From the NCBI RefSeq assembly GCF_020179755.1, contig NZ_JAIUCY010000014.1, positions 1 through 64,000 on the forward strand: a stretch of DNA of 64,000 nucleotides, read 5' to 3'. The notes under the pieces are model-generated. The model saw only the letters and a list, made by a program, of their open reading frames with translations, was not told where the DNA came from and made no database searches. Shown piece after piece: positions 1 to 8,494 of this stretch (the stretch's first letter is position 1; each line of letters opens with the position of its first letter). This DNA is from Herbaspirillum sp. alder98 (lineage in GTDB: Bacteria > Pseudomonadota > Gammaproteobacteria > Burkholderiales > Burkholderiaceae_D). A program made the translations under genes and the position numbers.

Positions 1-542
1 GCGGTGGCGCGCATGGCGCGGCCCATCTTGGTCTTCTCCACGATCAGCACCAGGCCCACCATGGCCAGCACCGCCAGCACCAGCAGCATGATCTGGGTCG
101 GCGAGATCAGCGCGCCGGCGATATGCACCGGATCCGACGGCATCACCTGCGGGAATGGCAAGGGGCTGCGGCCCCAGATCATCATGGCGGCGGTCTGCAG
201 CAGGATCGAGATACCGATGGCGGTGATCAGGGGCGCCAAGCGCGGCGCATTGCGCAGCGGCCGGTAGGCCACCCGCTCGATCAGCAGGCTGACCACGATG
301 CACACCGGTATGGCGCCGACGATGGCAATGATCAACTGCACGATGCCCGGCAATTGCGGCGCGTACTGCTGCACCACTTTGAGCAGCCACAGGCCCACCA
401 TCGCCCCCACCATCAGGATGTCGCCGTGGGCGAAGTTGATCAGGTTCAATACCCCGTACACCATCGTGTAGCCCAGGGCGATCAGCGCATACATGCTGCC
501 CAGAACCAGGCCGTTGATGATCTGCTGGATGAAAATGTCCAT
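1..542 (-). CDS. livH: Branched-chain amino acid-type ABC transporter permease (LivH family), N-terminal part
   Basis: This frame starts at ATG 542 on the minus strand and stays open to the left edge, so only the first 180 or so residues are present. The protein starts MDIFIQQIINGLVLGSMYAL and contains the family-typical FAHGDILMVGA stretch at about residues 37-47 and the YRPLR motif at about residue 92. Hydrophobic segments alternate with short polar loops, as expected of an inner-membrane permease. LivH is one of two permeases of an importer for branched-chain amino acids, amides or aromatic acids. The partner genes would lie beyond the left edge. It is a different paralog from the livH at 51870-52778. 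Confidence 0.9.
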   Translation of the reverse strand, partial: MDIFIQQIINGLVLGSMYALIALGYTMVYGVLNLINFAHGDILMVGAMVGLWLLKVVQQYAPQLPGIVQLIIAIVGAIPVCIVVSLLIERVAYRPLRNAPRLAPLITAIGISILLQTAAMMIWGRSPLPFPQVMPSDPVHIAGALISPTQIMLLVLAVLAMVGLVLIVEKTKMGRAMRAT

Positions 543-1055
543 GAATACCTATCTTCAATCTGAGAGTGTCAAAAATGAACGGACCGTCGGCCAATGGCAT
601 GACGACCGCGAAACCTGCTTATGAGCAAAATCCGTTCCCGCCCGCTGCGATCACACCCGGATCATTTGGCTGACGACACGCGGGCCTTCATAAAAAGCAC
701 TTGCCGAGCTGCTACCGCACGCCGGTCTGGCGCGCCATTAAAGAAAGCGAATTAAATACGTCGACCGTGACCGGCTGCGGGTAGGTCAAACGAGTATGCC
801 GGCACGAGGCGACAAACGTTGAACATGACATGCTGGGGGTCTCCCTGTCTCCTGCGATCGCTCTGTAACGGCAACATGACCGCCTGGCGAACTGGCTTGG
901 CGTATGCTCGCCCGGCGGGGAGCATGTCGATTTCTTGGTGCGGCATTATACGCACAAGCCGCACACAGTCCACGCCGTTTTCAATCTCGCTGCACAATAA
1001 AACCGGTAAGACCAATGAACCACACACGCTTGATGCAGAAGCGAGCCGGAAAACG
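543..1055. other. Intergenic region between livH and ispH; no gene seen
   Basis: About 510 bp with no convincing coding frame: the open frames here have no recognisable motif or good ribosome binding site. The right end holds the ispH terminator. The leader and promoter of the livH operon should lie here on the minus strand, but I could not identify a clear -35/-10 pair. Confidence 0.6.
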
Positions 1056-1083
1056 AAAAAGGCTTGCATGCGCAAGCCTTTTT
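1056..1083 (-). terminator. Intrinsic terminator downstream of ispH
   Basis: A 7-bp perfect stem, GGCTTGC (1061-1067) with GCAAGCC (1072-1078), is flanked by five A on one side and five T on the other. It can work in either direction; on the minus strand it ends the ispH transcript 29 bp after the stop codon. Confidence 0.8.
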
Positions 1084-1111
1084 CATGGTGCAGCCACGCC
1101 AGGCATCGACG

Positions 1112-2080
1112 TCAGGCGTCTTGCGCTACCGGCGCCGGACGCGCGCCACTCAAGCCCTTTGGCAGGGGAAAAGTCACGTTTTCCTCGATACCTTCGAGCT
1201 TGCGTACGCTGCGGGCGCCGATTTCCTTGAGTCGATCGATCACGGCCTGCACCAGCACTTCCGGTGCCGATGCGCCGGCGGTGACGCCGACGCGGTGCTT
1301 GCCGATCACCCATTGCGGATCGATCAGGTCGGCGCTGTCGATCATGAAGGCCGGTACGCCTTTTTTCTCGGCAACTTCGCGCAGGCGGTTCGAATTGGAA
1401 CTGTTGGGGCTGCCGACCACGATCACCACATCCACCTGCGGCGCCATGAACTTGACTGCCTCCTGGCGGTTGGTGGTGGCATAGCAGATGTCGCCCTTCT
1501 TCGGTTCTACGATCGCTGGATAGCGCGCACGCAGGGCGGTAATGATATCGGCGGTATCGTCCACGGAAAGCGTGGTCTGCGATACGTAGGCCAGCAATGC
1601 TTCGTCCCCCACCTGCAGGCGGGCCACATCGTCCACCGTTTCGACCAGGTGCATGCCCGCTTCGGTCTGCCCCATGGTGCCCTCAACCTCAGGATGGCCG
1701 GCATGGCCGATCATGATGATCTCGCGGCCTTCGCGCCGCATCTTGGCCACTTCCATGTGGACCTTGGTGACCAGCGGGCAGGTCGCATCGAATACGGTCA
1801 GACCGCGTTGCGTCGCCTCGGCCTGGATCGCCTTGGACACGCCGTGGGCCGAAAAAATGACGGTGTTGCCCGCCGGCACATCGGCCAGCTCTTCGATGAA
1901 GATGGCGCCCTTGGCGCGCAGGTCGGCCACGACATAGGCGTTGTGCACGATCTCGTGGCGCACATAAATAGGTGCGCCGAACTGCTGCAGGGCGCGTTCG
2001 ACGATTTCGATGGCGCGATCAACACCGGCGCAAAAGCCGCGCGGCTGGGCCAGCAGGATCTCGGTACCCGCGTTATCCAT
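1112..2080 (-). CDS. ispH: 4-hydroxy-3-methylbut-2-enyl diphosphate reductase IspH
   Basis: 322 aa cytoplasmic iron-sulfur enzyme. It performs the last step of the MEP pathway, reducing HMBPP to isopentenyl and dimethylallyl diphosphate. The three conserved cluster-ligand cysteines are visible: C17 in PRGFCAGV, one in the DATCPLV motif near residue 100, and one in [11 protein letters not shown] near residue 198. HEIVHN near residue 42 and SAHGVS near residue 78 carry the substrate-binding histidines. Length is normal for the family. It lies 55 bp downstream of fkpB on the same strand, the usual pairing in proteobacteria, and is followed by a terminator. Confidence 0.97.
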   Translation of the reverse strand: MDNAGTEILLAQPRGFCAGVDRAIEIVERALQQFGAPIYVRHEIVHNAYVVADLRAKGAIFIEELADVPAGNTVIFSAHGVSKAIQAEATQRGLTVFDATCPLVTKVHMEVAKMRREGREIIMIGHAGHPEVEGTMGQTEAGMHLVETVDDVARLQVGDEALLAYVSQTTLSVDDTADIITALRARYPAIVEPKKGDICYATTNRQEAVKFMAPQVDVVIVVGSPNSSNSNRLREVAEKKGVPAFMIDSADLIDPQWVIGKHRVGVTAGASAPEVLVQAVIDRLKEIGARSVRKLEGIEENVTFPLPKGLSGARPAPVAQDA

Positions 2081-2135
2081 GGTGATGTCCTAAAGTCCGG
2101 ATTTCAGGGTTGCAATTCGACAATATTTTGTCTTA

Positions 2136-2591
2136 TTACAGAATTCCTATGATTTTGACCTCGAATTTCAAAGTCTGTCCCGCCAATGGATGATTGAAGT
2201 CGAAAATCGCACCATCCTGATCGATTGATCGCAGGATACCGGCGAAACGACCACCGCCCGGCGCGGCAAAATCGACCAGGTCGCCTACCTTGTAGTCTTC
2301 GTCCATGGCCGAATTCTCTTCGAGGGTGGCGCGCGAGATGCGCTGCACCAGTTCGTCGCTACGCTCGCCGAATGCATTGGCAGGCGCGAGCTCGAAACTC
2401 TGGTGCGCCCCTTCGGGCAGTCCCAGCAGGCAAGCCTCGAGGAAGGGCGCCAATTGTCCCTGACCGAACTGCAGTGTCGCGGGCTTTTCGTTGAAGGTGC
2501 TGACGATGTCTTCGCCGTCCTGTGAAGCAAGGCGGTAATGCAAGGTCAGGTAGGCGCTGTCGGTGACGACTGGAACGGAAGAGCTGGACAT
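2136..2591 (-). CDS. fkpB: FKBP-type peptidyl-prolyl isomerase, FkpB/SlpA type
   Basis: 151 aa. The protein follows the SlpA plan: an FKBP half-barrel (LTLHYRLASQDGEDIVSTF at residues 15-33), the FGQGQLAPFLEACLLGL segment, and an insert-in-flap domain containing the KVGDLVDF and FDFNHPLAGQTLKFEV motifs that typify this subfamily. It is expected to be a soluble proline isomerase/chaperone. It shares direction with ispH just downstream and diverges from radC. Start ATG 2591; the first residues (MSSSSVPVV) are low complexity, so a slightly later start is possible but no better ATG exists. Confidence 0.93.
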   Translation of the reverse strand: MSSSSVPVVTDSAYLTLHYRLASQDGEDIVSTFNEKPATLQFGQGQLAPFLEACLLGLPEGAHQSFELAPANAFGERSDELVQRISRATLEENSAMDEDYKVGDLVDFAAPGGGRFAGILRSIDQDGAIFDFNHPLAGQTLKFEVKIIGIL

Positions 2592-2781
2592 GAAAAAGGA
2601 CCATCATGAGTACACGATAACCCGCTATTGTAAGCCACGTTTGAGCCCGGCGTACCGCCCCATTGCACGGATACGCCCTGGGCCACCGGGCCTGGCTGCA
2701 GCTTCCCTGCCGACACGGCGTCAACCATTCCGTGGTTCACGCCAATCCATCCACCAACGCCCCTCACCTCCCCCCTCCACC

Positions 2782-3456
2782 ATGACTATCACCGACTGGC
2801 CCTCGAACCAGCGTCCGCGCGAGCGGCTCATCCTGCTGGGCGCAGGCGCCCTGTCAGACGCCGAGTTGCTGGCCATCTTCCTGCGCGTGGGCGTGGCCGG
2901 CAAGACTGCGGTCGACCTGGCGCGCGACATCCTGTATCGCTTCGGCTCGCTGGAGGCGCTGTTTGGTGCGGCCTTCAAGGAATTCTCGAAGATGCACGGG
3001 CTGGGCCCGGCCAAATACGCGCAATTGCAAGCCGTACTGGAACTGTCGCGACGCGCCATCGGCGAAGAGCTCAAGAGCGGCATCGAGCTCAGCGCCACCG
3101 GCGCGGTCAGCCAGTACCTGCAGCTGTCCTTCAGCGGCAAGGCCTATGAATCATTCGTGGTGTTGTTTCTGGATGTGCGCAACCGCCTCATCGCAGCCGA
3201 CGAATTGTTTCGTGGCACCCTCACCCGCGCCAATGTCTATCCGCGCGAAGTGGTCAAGGCAGCGCTGGAGCATAACGCCGCAGGCGTCATCCTGGCGCAT
3301 AACCACCCATCCGGCGACCCCGACCCCAGCGCCGCCGACGTGGCCCTGACCCAGACGCTCAAAGCCGCGCTGGGCCTGGTGGACGTCCGGGTGCTCGACC
3401 ATTTCGTGGTGGCCGGCACCCGATGCTATTCATTTGCAGAACACGGCTACCTCTAG
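2782..3456 (+). CDS. radC: RadC/YeeS-family JAB-domain protein
   Basis: 224 aa from ATG 2782. The frame is open further upstream to 2563, but that part overlaps divergent fkpB and lacks family sequence, and the family start MTITDWPSNQRPRERLI begins here. The N-terminus has the UPF0758 domain with a helix-hairpin-helix-like stretch (KMHGLGPAKYAQL near residue 72). The C-terminal half is a JAB/MPN metalloprotease-like domain with HNHPSGDPDPSAAD at about residues 173-186, which carries the JAMM HxH and Asp ligands. The role is unclear; the old link to DNA repair is not supported for the family. In beta- and gammaproteobacteria it commonly precedes rpmB-rpmG, as here. Confidence 0.95.
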   Translation: MTITDWPSNQRPRERLILLGAGALSDAELLAIFLRVGVAGKTAVDLARDILYRFGSLEALFGAAFKEFSKMHGLGPAKYAQLQAVLELSRRAIGEELKSGIELSATGAVSQYLQLSFSGKAYESFVVLFLDVRNRLIAADELFRGTLTRANVYPREVVKAALEHNAAGVILAHNHPSGDPDPSAADVALTQTLKAALGLVDVRVLDHFVVAGTRCYSFAEHGYL

Positions 3457-3529
3457 CGACATGCAAAGAGATCGACCAAATTGTTAAATTCAAATAAAAC
3501 ACAAAGACACACTTGTTTTTCGCAAGTCA

Positions 3530-3558
3530 TTGAAAAATCAATGTTTTTTATCTATACT
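3530..3558 (+). promoter_or_regulatory. Sigma-70 promoter for rpmB-rpmG
   Basis: TTGAAA (3530-3535) and TATACT (3553-3558) are separated by exactly 17 bp, in a local A/T-rich stretch 42 bp before the rpmB start codon. This is a near-consensus promoter, fitting a highly expressed ribosomal protein operon. A strong ribosome binding site AAGGAG lies at 3588-3593. Confidence 0.8.
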
Positions 3559-3599
3559 CTCGTTTTTCCCAAATTTCGGAAATTTTTAAGGAGTCTCAC

Positions 3600-3836
3600 A
3601 TGGCACGTGTTTGCCAAGTCACCGGGAAGGGGCCGATGGTCGGCAACAACGTTTCCCATGCCAACAACAAGACCAAGCGTCGTTTTCTGCCGAACCTGCA
3701 GAACCGTCGTATTTTCGTCGAATCCGAGAACCGCTGGGTTTCGCTGCGTTTGTCCAACGCCGGCCTGCGCGTGATCGATAAGATCGGCATCGATGCCGTT
3801 CTGGTCGACCTGCGCGCTCGCGGCGAAAAAGTCTAA
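3600..3836 (+). CDS. rpmB: 50S ribosomal protein L28
   Basis: 78 aa, the normal size for L28. It begins [20 protein letters not shown] and is basic throughout, with the [14 protein letters not shown] segment typical of proteobacterial L28. It assembles into the large ribosomal subunit. AAGGAG sits 6 bp before the ATG. The stop is 24 bp before rpmG, and the two form an operon. Confidence 0.98.
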   Translation: MARVCQVTGKGPMVGNNVSHANNKTKRRFLPNLQNRRIFVESENRWVSLRLSNAGLRVIDKIGIDAVLVDLRARGEKV

Positions 3837-3860
3837 TCAGCAGAGTAAAGGAAATCTATC

Positions 3861-4028
3861 ATGGCGAAATCCGGCCGCGACAAAATCAAACTGGAGTCGA
3901 CTGCAGGTACTGGTCACTTCTACACCACCACCAAGAACAAGCGTACTACGCCCGAAAAGATCACGATCATGAAGTTCGATCCCAAGGCACGTAAGCACGT
4001 CGAGTACAAAGAGACCAAGATCAAGTAA
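3861..4028 (+). CDS. rpmG: 50S ribosomal protein L33, zinc-free type
   Basis: 55 aa from ATG 3861 (ribosome binding site AAAGGA at 3847-3852) to TAA 4026-4028. The sequence [20 protein letters not shown] is typical proteobacterial L33. It has no cysteine at all, so it is the C-minus form that does not bind zinc and should function under zinc limitation. Second gene of the rpmB operon, followed directly by a strong terminator. Confidence 0.97.
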   Translation: MAKSGRDKIKLESTAGTGHFYTTTKNKRTTPEKITIMKFDPKARKHVEYKETKIK

Positions 4029-4042
4029 TTGATCTGCTCTGA

Positions 4043-4073
4043 ACAAAAAACCCGCTCAGGCGGGTTTTTTGTT
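4043..4073 (+). terminator. Intrinsic terminator of rpmB-rpmG
   Basis: CCCGC (4051-4055), a TCAG loop and GCGGG (4060-4064) are followed by six T (4065-4070) and preceded by six A. Strong rho-independent terminator 15 bp after the rpmG stop. Confidence 0.9.
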
Positions 4074-4074
4074 G

Positions 4075-4122
4075 TCTGTTACTTTGTTAATTTGCTAATT
4101 TATTAATTTGCAAGTTTGTTAG
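4075..4122. repeat. Degenerate 8-bp tandem repeat (consensus TTTGTTAA)
   Basis: Five clear units follow one another without gaps from 4083: TTTGTTAA, TTTGCTAA, TTTATTAA, TTTGCAAG, TTTGTTAG. A weaker unit (TCTGTTAC, 4075-4082) precedes them. The block is strikingly A/T-rich for this genome and lies between the rpmG terminator and the convergent permease gene. No function can be read from it. Confidence 0.65.
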
Positions 4123-4200
4123 TCACTGGCTTGCTGGTTGGCCGGCCCACCAGCGGGTTGCCACGCATTGAGCGTAACAGCCCGCCTGCCCTGCCATCGC

Positions 4201-5052
4201 TCAGAGCTTCTCGGTTTCGCCGCTTTTGGGCTGCCACTTCATCAAGCGTTTCTCGATCACCGCCACGGCCAGGTCGAGCACCAGCGCAAACACGGTCAGC
4301 ACCACGATGCCGGCGAAGACGGTATTGATGTCGAAACTGCCCTCCGCCTGCAGGATCAGGTAGCCCACGCCACGCGCCGAGCCCAGGTATTCACCCACCA
4401 CCGCCCCCACGAAGGCCAGGCCGATCGACGTGTGCAGGCTGGAAAACACCCACGATGTGGCCGACGGCAGATACACCGTGCGCAACAGTTGACGGGCATT
4501 GGCGCCCAGCATGCGAGCATTGTTGAGCACCACCGGGCTGACTTCCTTGACGCCCTGATAGACGTTGAAGAACACGATGAAGAACACCAGCGTCACCGCC
4601 AGCGCCACCTTGGACCAGATGCCCAGGCCGAACCACATCGCGAAGATCGGCGCCAGGATCACCCGCGGCATCGAATTGGCAGCCTTCACATAAGGATCGA
4701 GAATGGCCGACGCCGTCGGCGACAACGCCAGCCACAAACCCACGCCCAGGCCAGAGACGGTGCCGATGATGAAGGCCAGGACCGTCTCGGTGAGCGTGAC
4801 GAGCAGGTGCGAATAGATCTCGGCCGGGAAGGTCAGCGTAAAGAAGGTGGTGTCTCCGATCCCGACTTCCAGTGAGCCGCTGCCGACGGTGAACCAGTCC
4901 CAGATGCGCTGTGCGACCTTGATCGGCTCGCCGAAGAAGAAGGCAGTCTGCGGGTTGCGGGTGGCCACGTGCCACACGGTCAGCACCACCAGCAGGACCA
5001 GCAATTGCCACAGCCGGATGTTCTTGTGATTCGGTTTAAGGTATTTCAGCAT
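4201..5052 (-). CDS. ABC transporter permease, SsuC/TauC/NrtB type
   Basis: 283 aa inner-membrane protein of the BPD_transp_1 family. There is an N-terminal membrane segment (about residues 14-30, LWQLLVLLVVLTVWHVA) and a core permease domain from about residue 80. The cytoplasmic EAA-like loop, which contacts the ATPase, is at about residues 188-207 (NNARMLGANARQLLRTVYLP). Length is normal. It is the last gene of a set with the ATPase (24 bp upstream) and the binding protein. The family imports taurine, alkanesulfonates, nitrate or pyrimidine precursors; the substrate here cannot be read from sequence. Confidence 0.88.
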   Translation of the reverse strand: MLKYLKPNHKNIRLWQLLVLLVVLTVWHVATRNPQTAFFFGEPIKVAQRIWDWFTVGSGSLEVGIGDTTFFTLTFPAEIYSHLLVTLTETVLAFIIGTVSGLGVGLWLALSPTASAILDPYVKAANSMPRVILAPIFAMWFGLGIWSKVALAVTLVFFIVFFNVYQGVKEVSPVVLNNARMLGANARQLLRTVYLPSATSWVFSSLHTSIGLAFVGAVVGEYLGSARGVGYLILQAEGSFDINTVFAGIVVLTVFALVLDLAVAVIEKRLMKWQPKSGETEKL

Positions 5053-5076
5053 GACGAATTCTCTTTCCTGTTCCTG

Positions 5077-5886
5077 TTACGCGACGCGCTTCTGTTGTTG
5101 ATATCCCTTGAGCACTTCGTCGCGCAGGACGTCCCAGATTTGCTTGTGCAGCTCCACGAAGCGCGGATGCATGCGAATCTCGGCCACATCGCGCGGGCGC
5201 GGCAGGTCGATCTTGAATTCACCGATGGGGTGGGTGCCCGGGCCGGCGGCCAGCACGATGACGCGGTCCGACATGGCAATGGCTTCATCCAGGTCGTGGG
5301 TGATGAACAGGACCGCCTTCTTCTTGGCGCTCCACAGGTCCAGCACTTCGTTTTCCATCAGTTGGCGGGTCTGGATGTCGAGCGCCGAGAAGGGTTCATC
5401 CATCAGGATGATGTCGGGGTCCAGAATCAGGGTCTGTGCCAGCGCCACGCGCTTGCGCATGCCGCCCGACAACTGGTGCGGATAACGGTCGCCGAACCCC
5501 TGCAGGCCGACCCGGGCCAGCCATTGCTCGCCCAGTTGCACCGCTTCCGACGGCGCGCAGCCACGGTATTGCAGGCCGGCGATGACATTGTCGAGCGCGC
5601 TGCGCCAGGGCATCAGGGCTTCGGCCTGGAACATGTAGCCGGCACGCCGGTTGATGCCGGTCAGCGGCTCGCCAAATACCTGGACGCTGCCCGAGGATGG
5701 TTGCAGCAGGCCGCCGCCGACATTGAGCAGGGTCGATTTGCCGCAGCCGGTGGGCCCCACCACGGAGACGAATTCGCCCGGCGCAATGGCCAGGGTGGTA
5801 TTGGCCACTGCCGTATAGCGCTGGGAGCGGTCATCCTTCGATACGAAGGTGCAGGTGATGTCGTCGAACAGAAGTGCGGGCGTCAT
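5077..5886 (-). CDS. ABC transporter ATP-binding protein, SsuB/TauB/NrtD type
   Basis: 269 aa nucleotide-binding subunit that powers the adjacent permease. Walker A GPTGCGKST is at about residues 44-52, the Q-loop is at FQAEALMPW, the ABC signature is LSGGM(R)KRVALAQ, Walker B is ILMDEPFSALD and the switch His is in FITHDLDEA. All catalytic residues are intact. It lies 24 bp upstream of the permease gene and about 150 bp downstream of the binding-protein gene, a gap that contains RNA hairpins. Confidence 0.92.
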   Translation of the reverse strand: MTPALLFDDITCTFVSKDDRSQRYTAVANTTLAIAPGEFVSVVGPTGCGKSTLLNVGGGLLQPSSGSVQVFGEPLTGINRRAGYMFQAEALMPWRSALDNVIAGLQYRGCAPSEAVQLGEQWLARVGLQGFGDRYPHQLSGGMRKRVALAQTLILDPDIILMDEPFSALDIQTRQLMENEVLDLWSAKKKAVLFITHDLDEAIAMSDRVIVLAAGPGTHPIGEFKIDLPRPRDVAEIRMHPRFVELHKQIWDVLRDEVLKGYQQQKRVA

Positions 5887-5954
5887 GAGTAATGCTCTTG
5901 CCTTAGTGAAACCGGAAAACGGTCGATGTCGAATGCGGATGCCCGAATAGGCAA

Positions 5955-6018
5955 ATGCCCGTTGCCGGGCATCATGGCTTGCACGTGTGGCTGCAGGACG
6001 AGCCAGGCACAGGCCTGG
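5955..6018 (-). promoter_or_regulatory. Intercistronic stem-loops between binding-protein and ATPase genes
   Basis: Two hairpins fill the gap: ATGCCCG (5955-5961), loop TTGC, CGGGCAT (5966-5972); and a GCCAGG/CCTGGC stem just after 6000. Neither has a T-run, so they are not good terminators. Such hairpins after a binding-protein gene often stabilise the upstream mRNA segment and raise binding protein over membrane subunits; that role is inferred. Confidence 0.5.
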
Positions 6019-6033
6019 CCCGCCCCGTGCAAT

Positions 6034-7071
6034 TTACTTGTACTTGGCGTTGGCCTTTTGCACGAACGAGTTGGTGAAGGTCTTGGACAGGTCCACCTGC
6101 TTGTCGGCCAGCGATGGCTCGAAGGCCTTGAGCGTACGCAGTGCCGTGTCAGGACCACCCGGCGGGAAATAGCCGTCGGGCGAAATTGCCTGGCGCACCT
6201 TGGTGAAGGCGTCGATGTAGAGCCCGCGGTCACCCAGCAGGTAGCTTTCGGGCACGGCCTTGATGATGTCGGATGGGCCAGCCTTCTGGATCCACTTCAG
6301 CGCGCGCACCATCGCATTGGTCAACGCCTGGGTGGTATTGGGATACTTCTGCACGAAGGCTGCCGAGGCATACAGCGTGGCCGCCGGCATCGGACCGCCG
6401 AAGACTTCATTGGTGTCCTTGAGGGTGCGGGTGTCGGCGATGGTCTTGATTTCGTTATTCTGTTCCAGCATCGAGATCACCGGATCGAGATTGGCAATGG
6501 CATCGATCTGGCCCGAGCGGATCGCCGAGATGGCGCCAGCGGATGCGCCCACGCCGATGAAGGACACGTCGGTCGGCTTCAGGCCGGCCTTGGCCAACAC
6601 GTAGCTGGCCATGATGCTGGTCGACGAACCGGGCGCGGTCACGCCGATTTTCTTGCCCTTCAGATCAGCCACGGTCTTGTAGTTGGGCATGGTCTTGTTA
6701 TTGGCCGCCAGCACGATCTGGGGCGCCCGGCCCTGCAGCACGAAGGCGACGATGGGCTGGTTCTTGACCTGCATGTTGATGGTGTGTTCGTAGGCGCCCG
6801 AGACCACGTCGGCGCTGCCGCCCACCAATGCCTGCAACGCCTTGGCGCCACCGGCGAAGTCGGAAATCTCGACCTGCAGGCCTTCATCCTTGAAATAGCC
6901 CAACTGCTCGGCAATCGTCAGGGGCAGGTAGTAGAACAGGTTCTTGCCCCCCACGGCGATGGAGACCTTGGGCTTTTCCAGGGCCTGTGCGGAGGCATTG
7001 TTGTTGAACGAAAGATAACCGGCCAAGAACAGGCCCGCGGCGATTGCCAATTGCTTCCAGCTGAATTTCAT
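6034..7071 (-). CDS. ABC transporter periplasmic binding protein, NMT1/THI5-SsuA-like
   Basis: 345 aa. An N-terminal signal peptide (MKFSWKQLAIAAGLFLAGYL, probable cleavage after ASA near residue 28) is followed by a two-lobe binding fold. Family features include LTIAEQLGYFKDEGL (about residues 51-65), ISDFAGGAKALQALVGGSAD and the GVTAPGSSTSIMASYVLAKAG ligand-site segment near residue 143. It captures the substrate for the permease/ATPase pair downstream. It sits about 100 bp after the CoA-transferase gene, suggesting the import substrate feeds a CoA thioester pathway. The ligand is not identifiable. Confidence 0.88.
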   Translation of the reverse strand: MKFSWKQLAIAAGLFLAGYLSFNNNASAQALEKPKVSIAVGGKNLFYYLPLTIAEQLGYFKDEGLQVEISDFAGGAKALQALVGGSADVVSGAYEHTINMQVKNQPIVAFVLQGRAPQIVLAANNKTMPNYKTVADLKGKKIGVTAPGSSTSIMASYVLAKAGLKPTDVSFIGVGASAGAISAIRSGQIDAIANLDPVISMLEQNNEIKTIADTRTLKDTNEVFGGPMPAATLYASAAFVQKYPNTTQALTNAMVRALKWIQKAGPSDIIKAVPESYLLGDRGLYIDAFTKVRQAISPDGYFPPGGPDTALRTLKAFEPSLADKQVDLSKTFTNSFVQKANAKYK

Positions 7072-7173
7072 TATGTCTCCTCCAGATATCGTGGATGGGT
7101 GTGGTTTTCTTCTACTGCGTCATCGGCGTCGGCAGCGGCCATGCATGCATCGCCGCCCGTGGTGCGCCTGTTA

Positions 7174-8415
7174 TCAGACCGCGCCTTGCTCGCGCAGCCC
7201 TTTAATTTGGGCATCATCATACCCCAGCGACCGCAGGATTTCATCGCTGTGCGCTCCCAGTTCCGGCCCCAGCCACCTGGTCTGGCCGGGCGTCTGCGAC
7301 AGCTTGGGACTGATCGCGGGCAACTTGACCGGCGTGCCATCGGCAAACTGGTGCTGCTCGAACATGTCACGCGCCAGAAACTGCGGGTCGCTCATCATGT
7401 CGCGCACCGAATAGATCTTGCCGACCGGCACATCGGCCGCCTGCAGGGTCGCCAGCGCCGCCTCGATATCCTGGGTGGTGCACCACTGCTGGATGGCGAC
7501 ATCGATCTCGACCGTGCGCGGCACGCGTCCATCGTTGCGCGCCAGGCCGGGATCGTCGGCCATGTCGCTGCGACCGATGGCGTGCATCAGGCGCTTGAAG
7601 ATGGCGTCGCCATTGCCGGCGATCACGATGTTCTGGCCGTCGCCGGTAGTGTAGGTATTGGAGGGCACGATGCCGGGCAAGGCGCCGCCGGTACGCTCGC
7701 GCACCACGCCGGCATGGTCGAACTCGGGCACCAGCGATTCCATCAGGTTGAACACGGACTCGTACAGGGCCACGTCGACCATCTGCCCCTGCCCGGCCAC
7801 GCATTGCTCTCCGGACTTGCCGTTCCAGCGGCCACCGGTGACATCGCGGTGCCGCAGCGCCATCATGGCGCCGATCACGCCGTGCAACGCCGCCACCGAA
7901 TCGCCGATGGAAATGCCGACCCGCACCGGCGGCCGGTCGGCATGGCCTGAAACGTAACGCAGCCCGCCCATCGACTCGCCGATCGCGCCAAACCCCGGCA
8001 AGTCACGCAGCGGACCGCTCTGGCCATAGCCGGACAGGCGCACCATGATCACGGCCGGGTTGAGCTGCTTGAGGTCCTCATAGCCGAGGTTCCATTTTTC
8101 CAACACGCCGGGACGGTAGTTCTCGATGATGATATCGGCCTCGAGGGCCAGCTTGCGGGCGATCTCCTGCGCCTCGGGATGCTTCATGTTGAGCGTGATG
8201 CTCTTCTTGTTGCGGGCCTGCACGCTCCACCACAGCGAAGTCCCATCCTTGAGCACCCGCCACTGGCGCAGCGGATCGCCGCTACCCGGCGCTTCGATCT
8301 TGATGACGTCGGCGCCGAACTCGCCCAGCATGCGCGAGCAGAACGGGCCGGCGATCAGCGTGCCGAGTTCGAGTACCTTGATACCGGCCAGTGCGCCGGG
8401 CTTGAGTTGTTGCAT
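7174..8415 (-). CDS. CaiB/BaiF family (class III) CoA transferase
   Basis: 413 aa. Conserved N-terminal VLELGTLIAGPFCSRMLGEF and RNKKSITLNMK motifs are present, and the catalytic aspartate that forms the acyl anhydride is D172 in GISIGDSVAAL. The family moves CoA between organic acids (formyl-, succinyl-, carnitine-, benzylsuccinyl-CoA and others). Neighbours are the ABC importer genes downstream in the same direction and recR upstream. A good ribosome binding site (GGCAGGAGA) precedes ATG 8415. The segment near residue 205 (RWNGKSGEQCVAG) looks like a short insertion. Substrate unknown. Confidence 0.9.
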   Translation of the reverse strand: MQQLKPGALAGIKVLELGTLIAGPFCSRMLGEFGADVIKIEAPGSGDPLRQWRVLKDGTSLWWSVQARNKKSITLNMKHPEAQEIARKLALEADIIIENYRPGVLEKWNLGYEDLKQLNPAVIMVRLSGYGQSGPLRDLPGFGAIGESMGGLRYVSGHADRPPVRVGISIGDSVAALHGVIGAMMALRHRDVTGGRWNGKSGEQCVAGQGQMVDVALYESVFNLMESLVPEFDHAGVVRERTGGALPGIVPSNTYTTGDGQNIVIAGNGDAIFKRLMHAIGRSDMADDPGLARNDGRVPRTVEIDVAIQQWCTTQDIEAALATLQAADVPVGKIYSVRDMMSDPQFLARDMFEQHQFADGTPVKLPAISPKLSQTPGQTRWLGPELGAHSDEILRSLGYDDAQIKGLREQGAV

Positions 8416-8494
8416 GCTTGTGTCTCCTGCCGTTGGCTGTATTCAGCCTTGTTATTGGTCGCCCCTGAAGCGTGACTTGCCGGTTCTTGCCACC

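Noticed and set aside
752..1484. Overlapping open frames in the livH-ispH gap
   Set aside because: No family motif or ribosome binding site; parts are antisense to ispH or contain its terminator.
2563..2781. Upstream extension of the radC frame
   Set aside because: It overlaps divergent fkpB and lacks family sequence; the start at 2782 fits the family.
5926..7950. Long plus-strand open frame antisense to the binding protein and CoA transferase
   Set aside because: A shadow of GC-rich codon use; no motif, and the minus-strand genes have clear family motifs.
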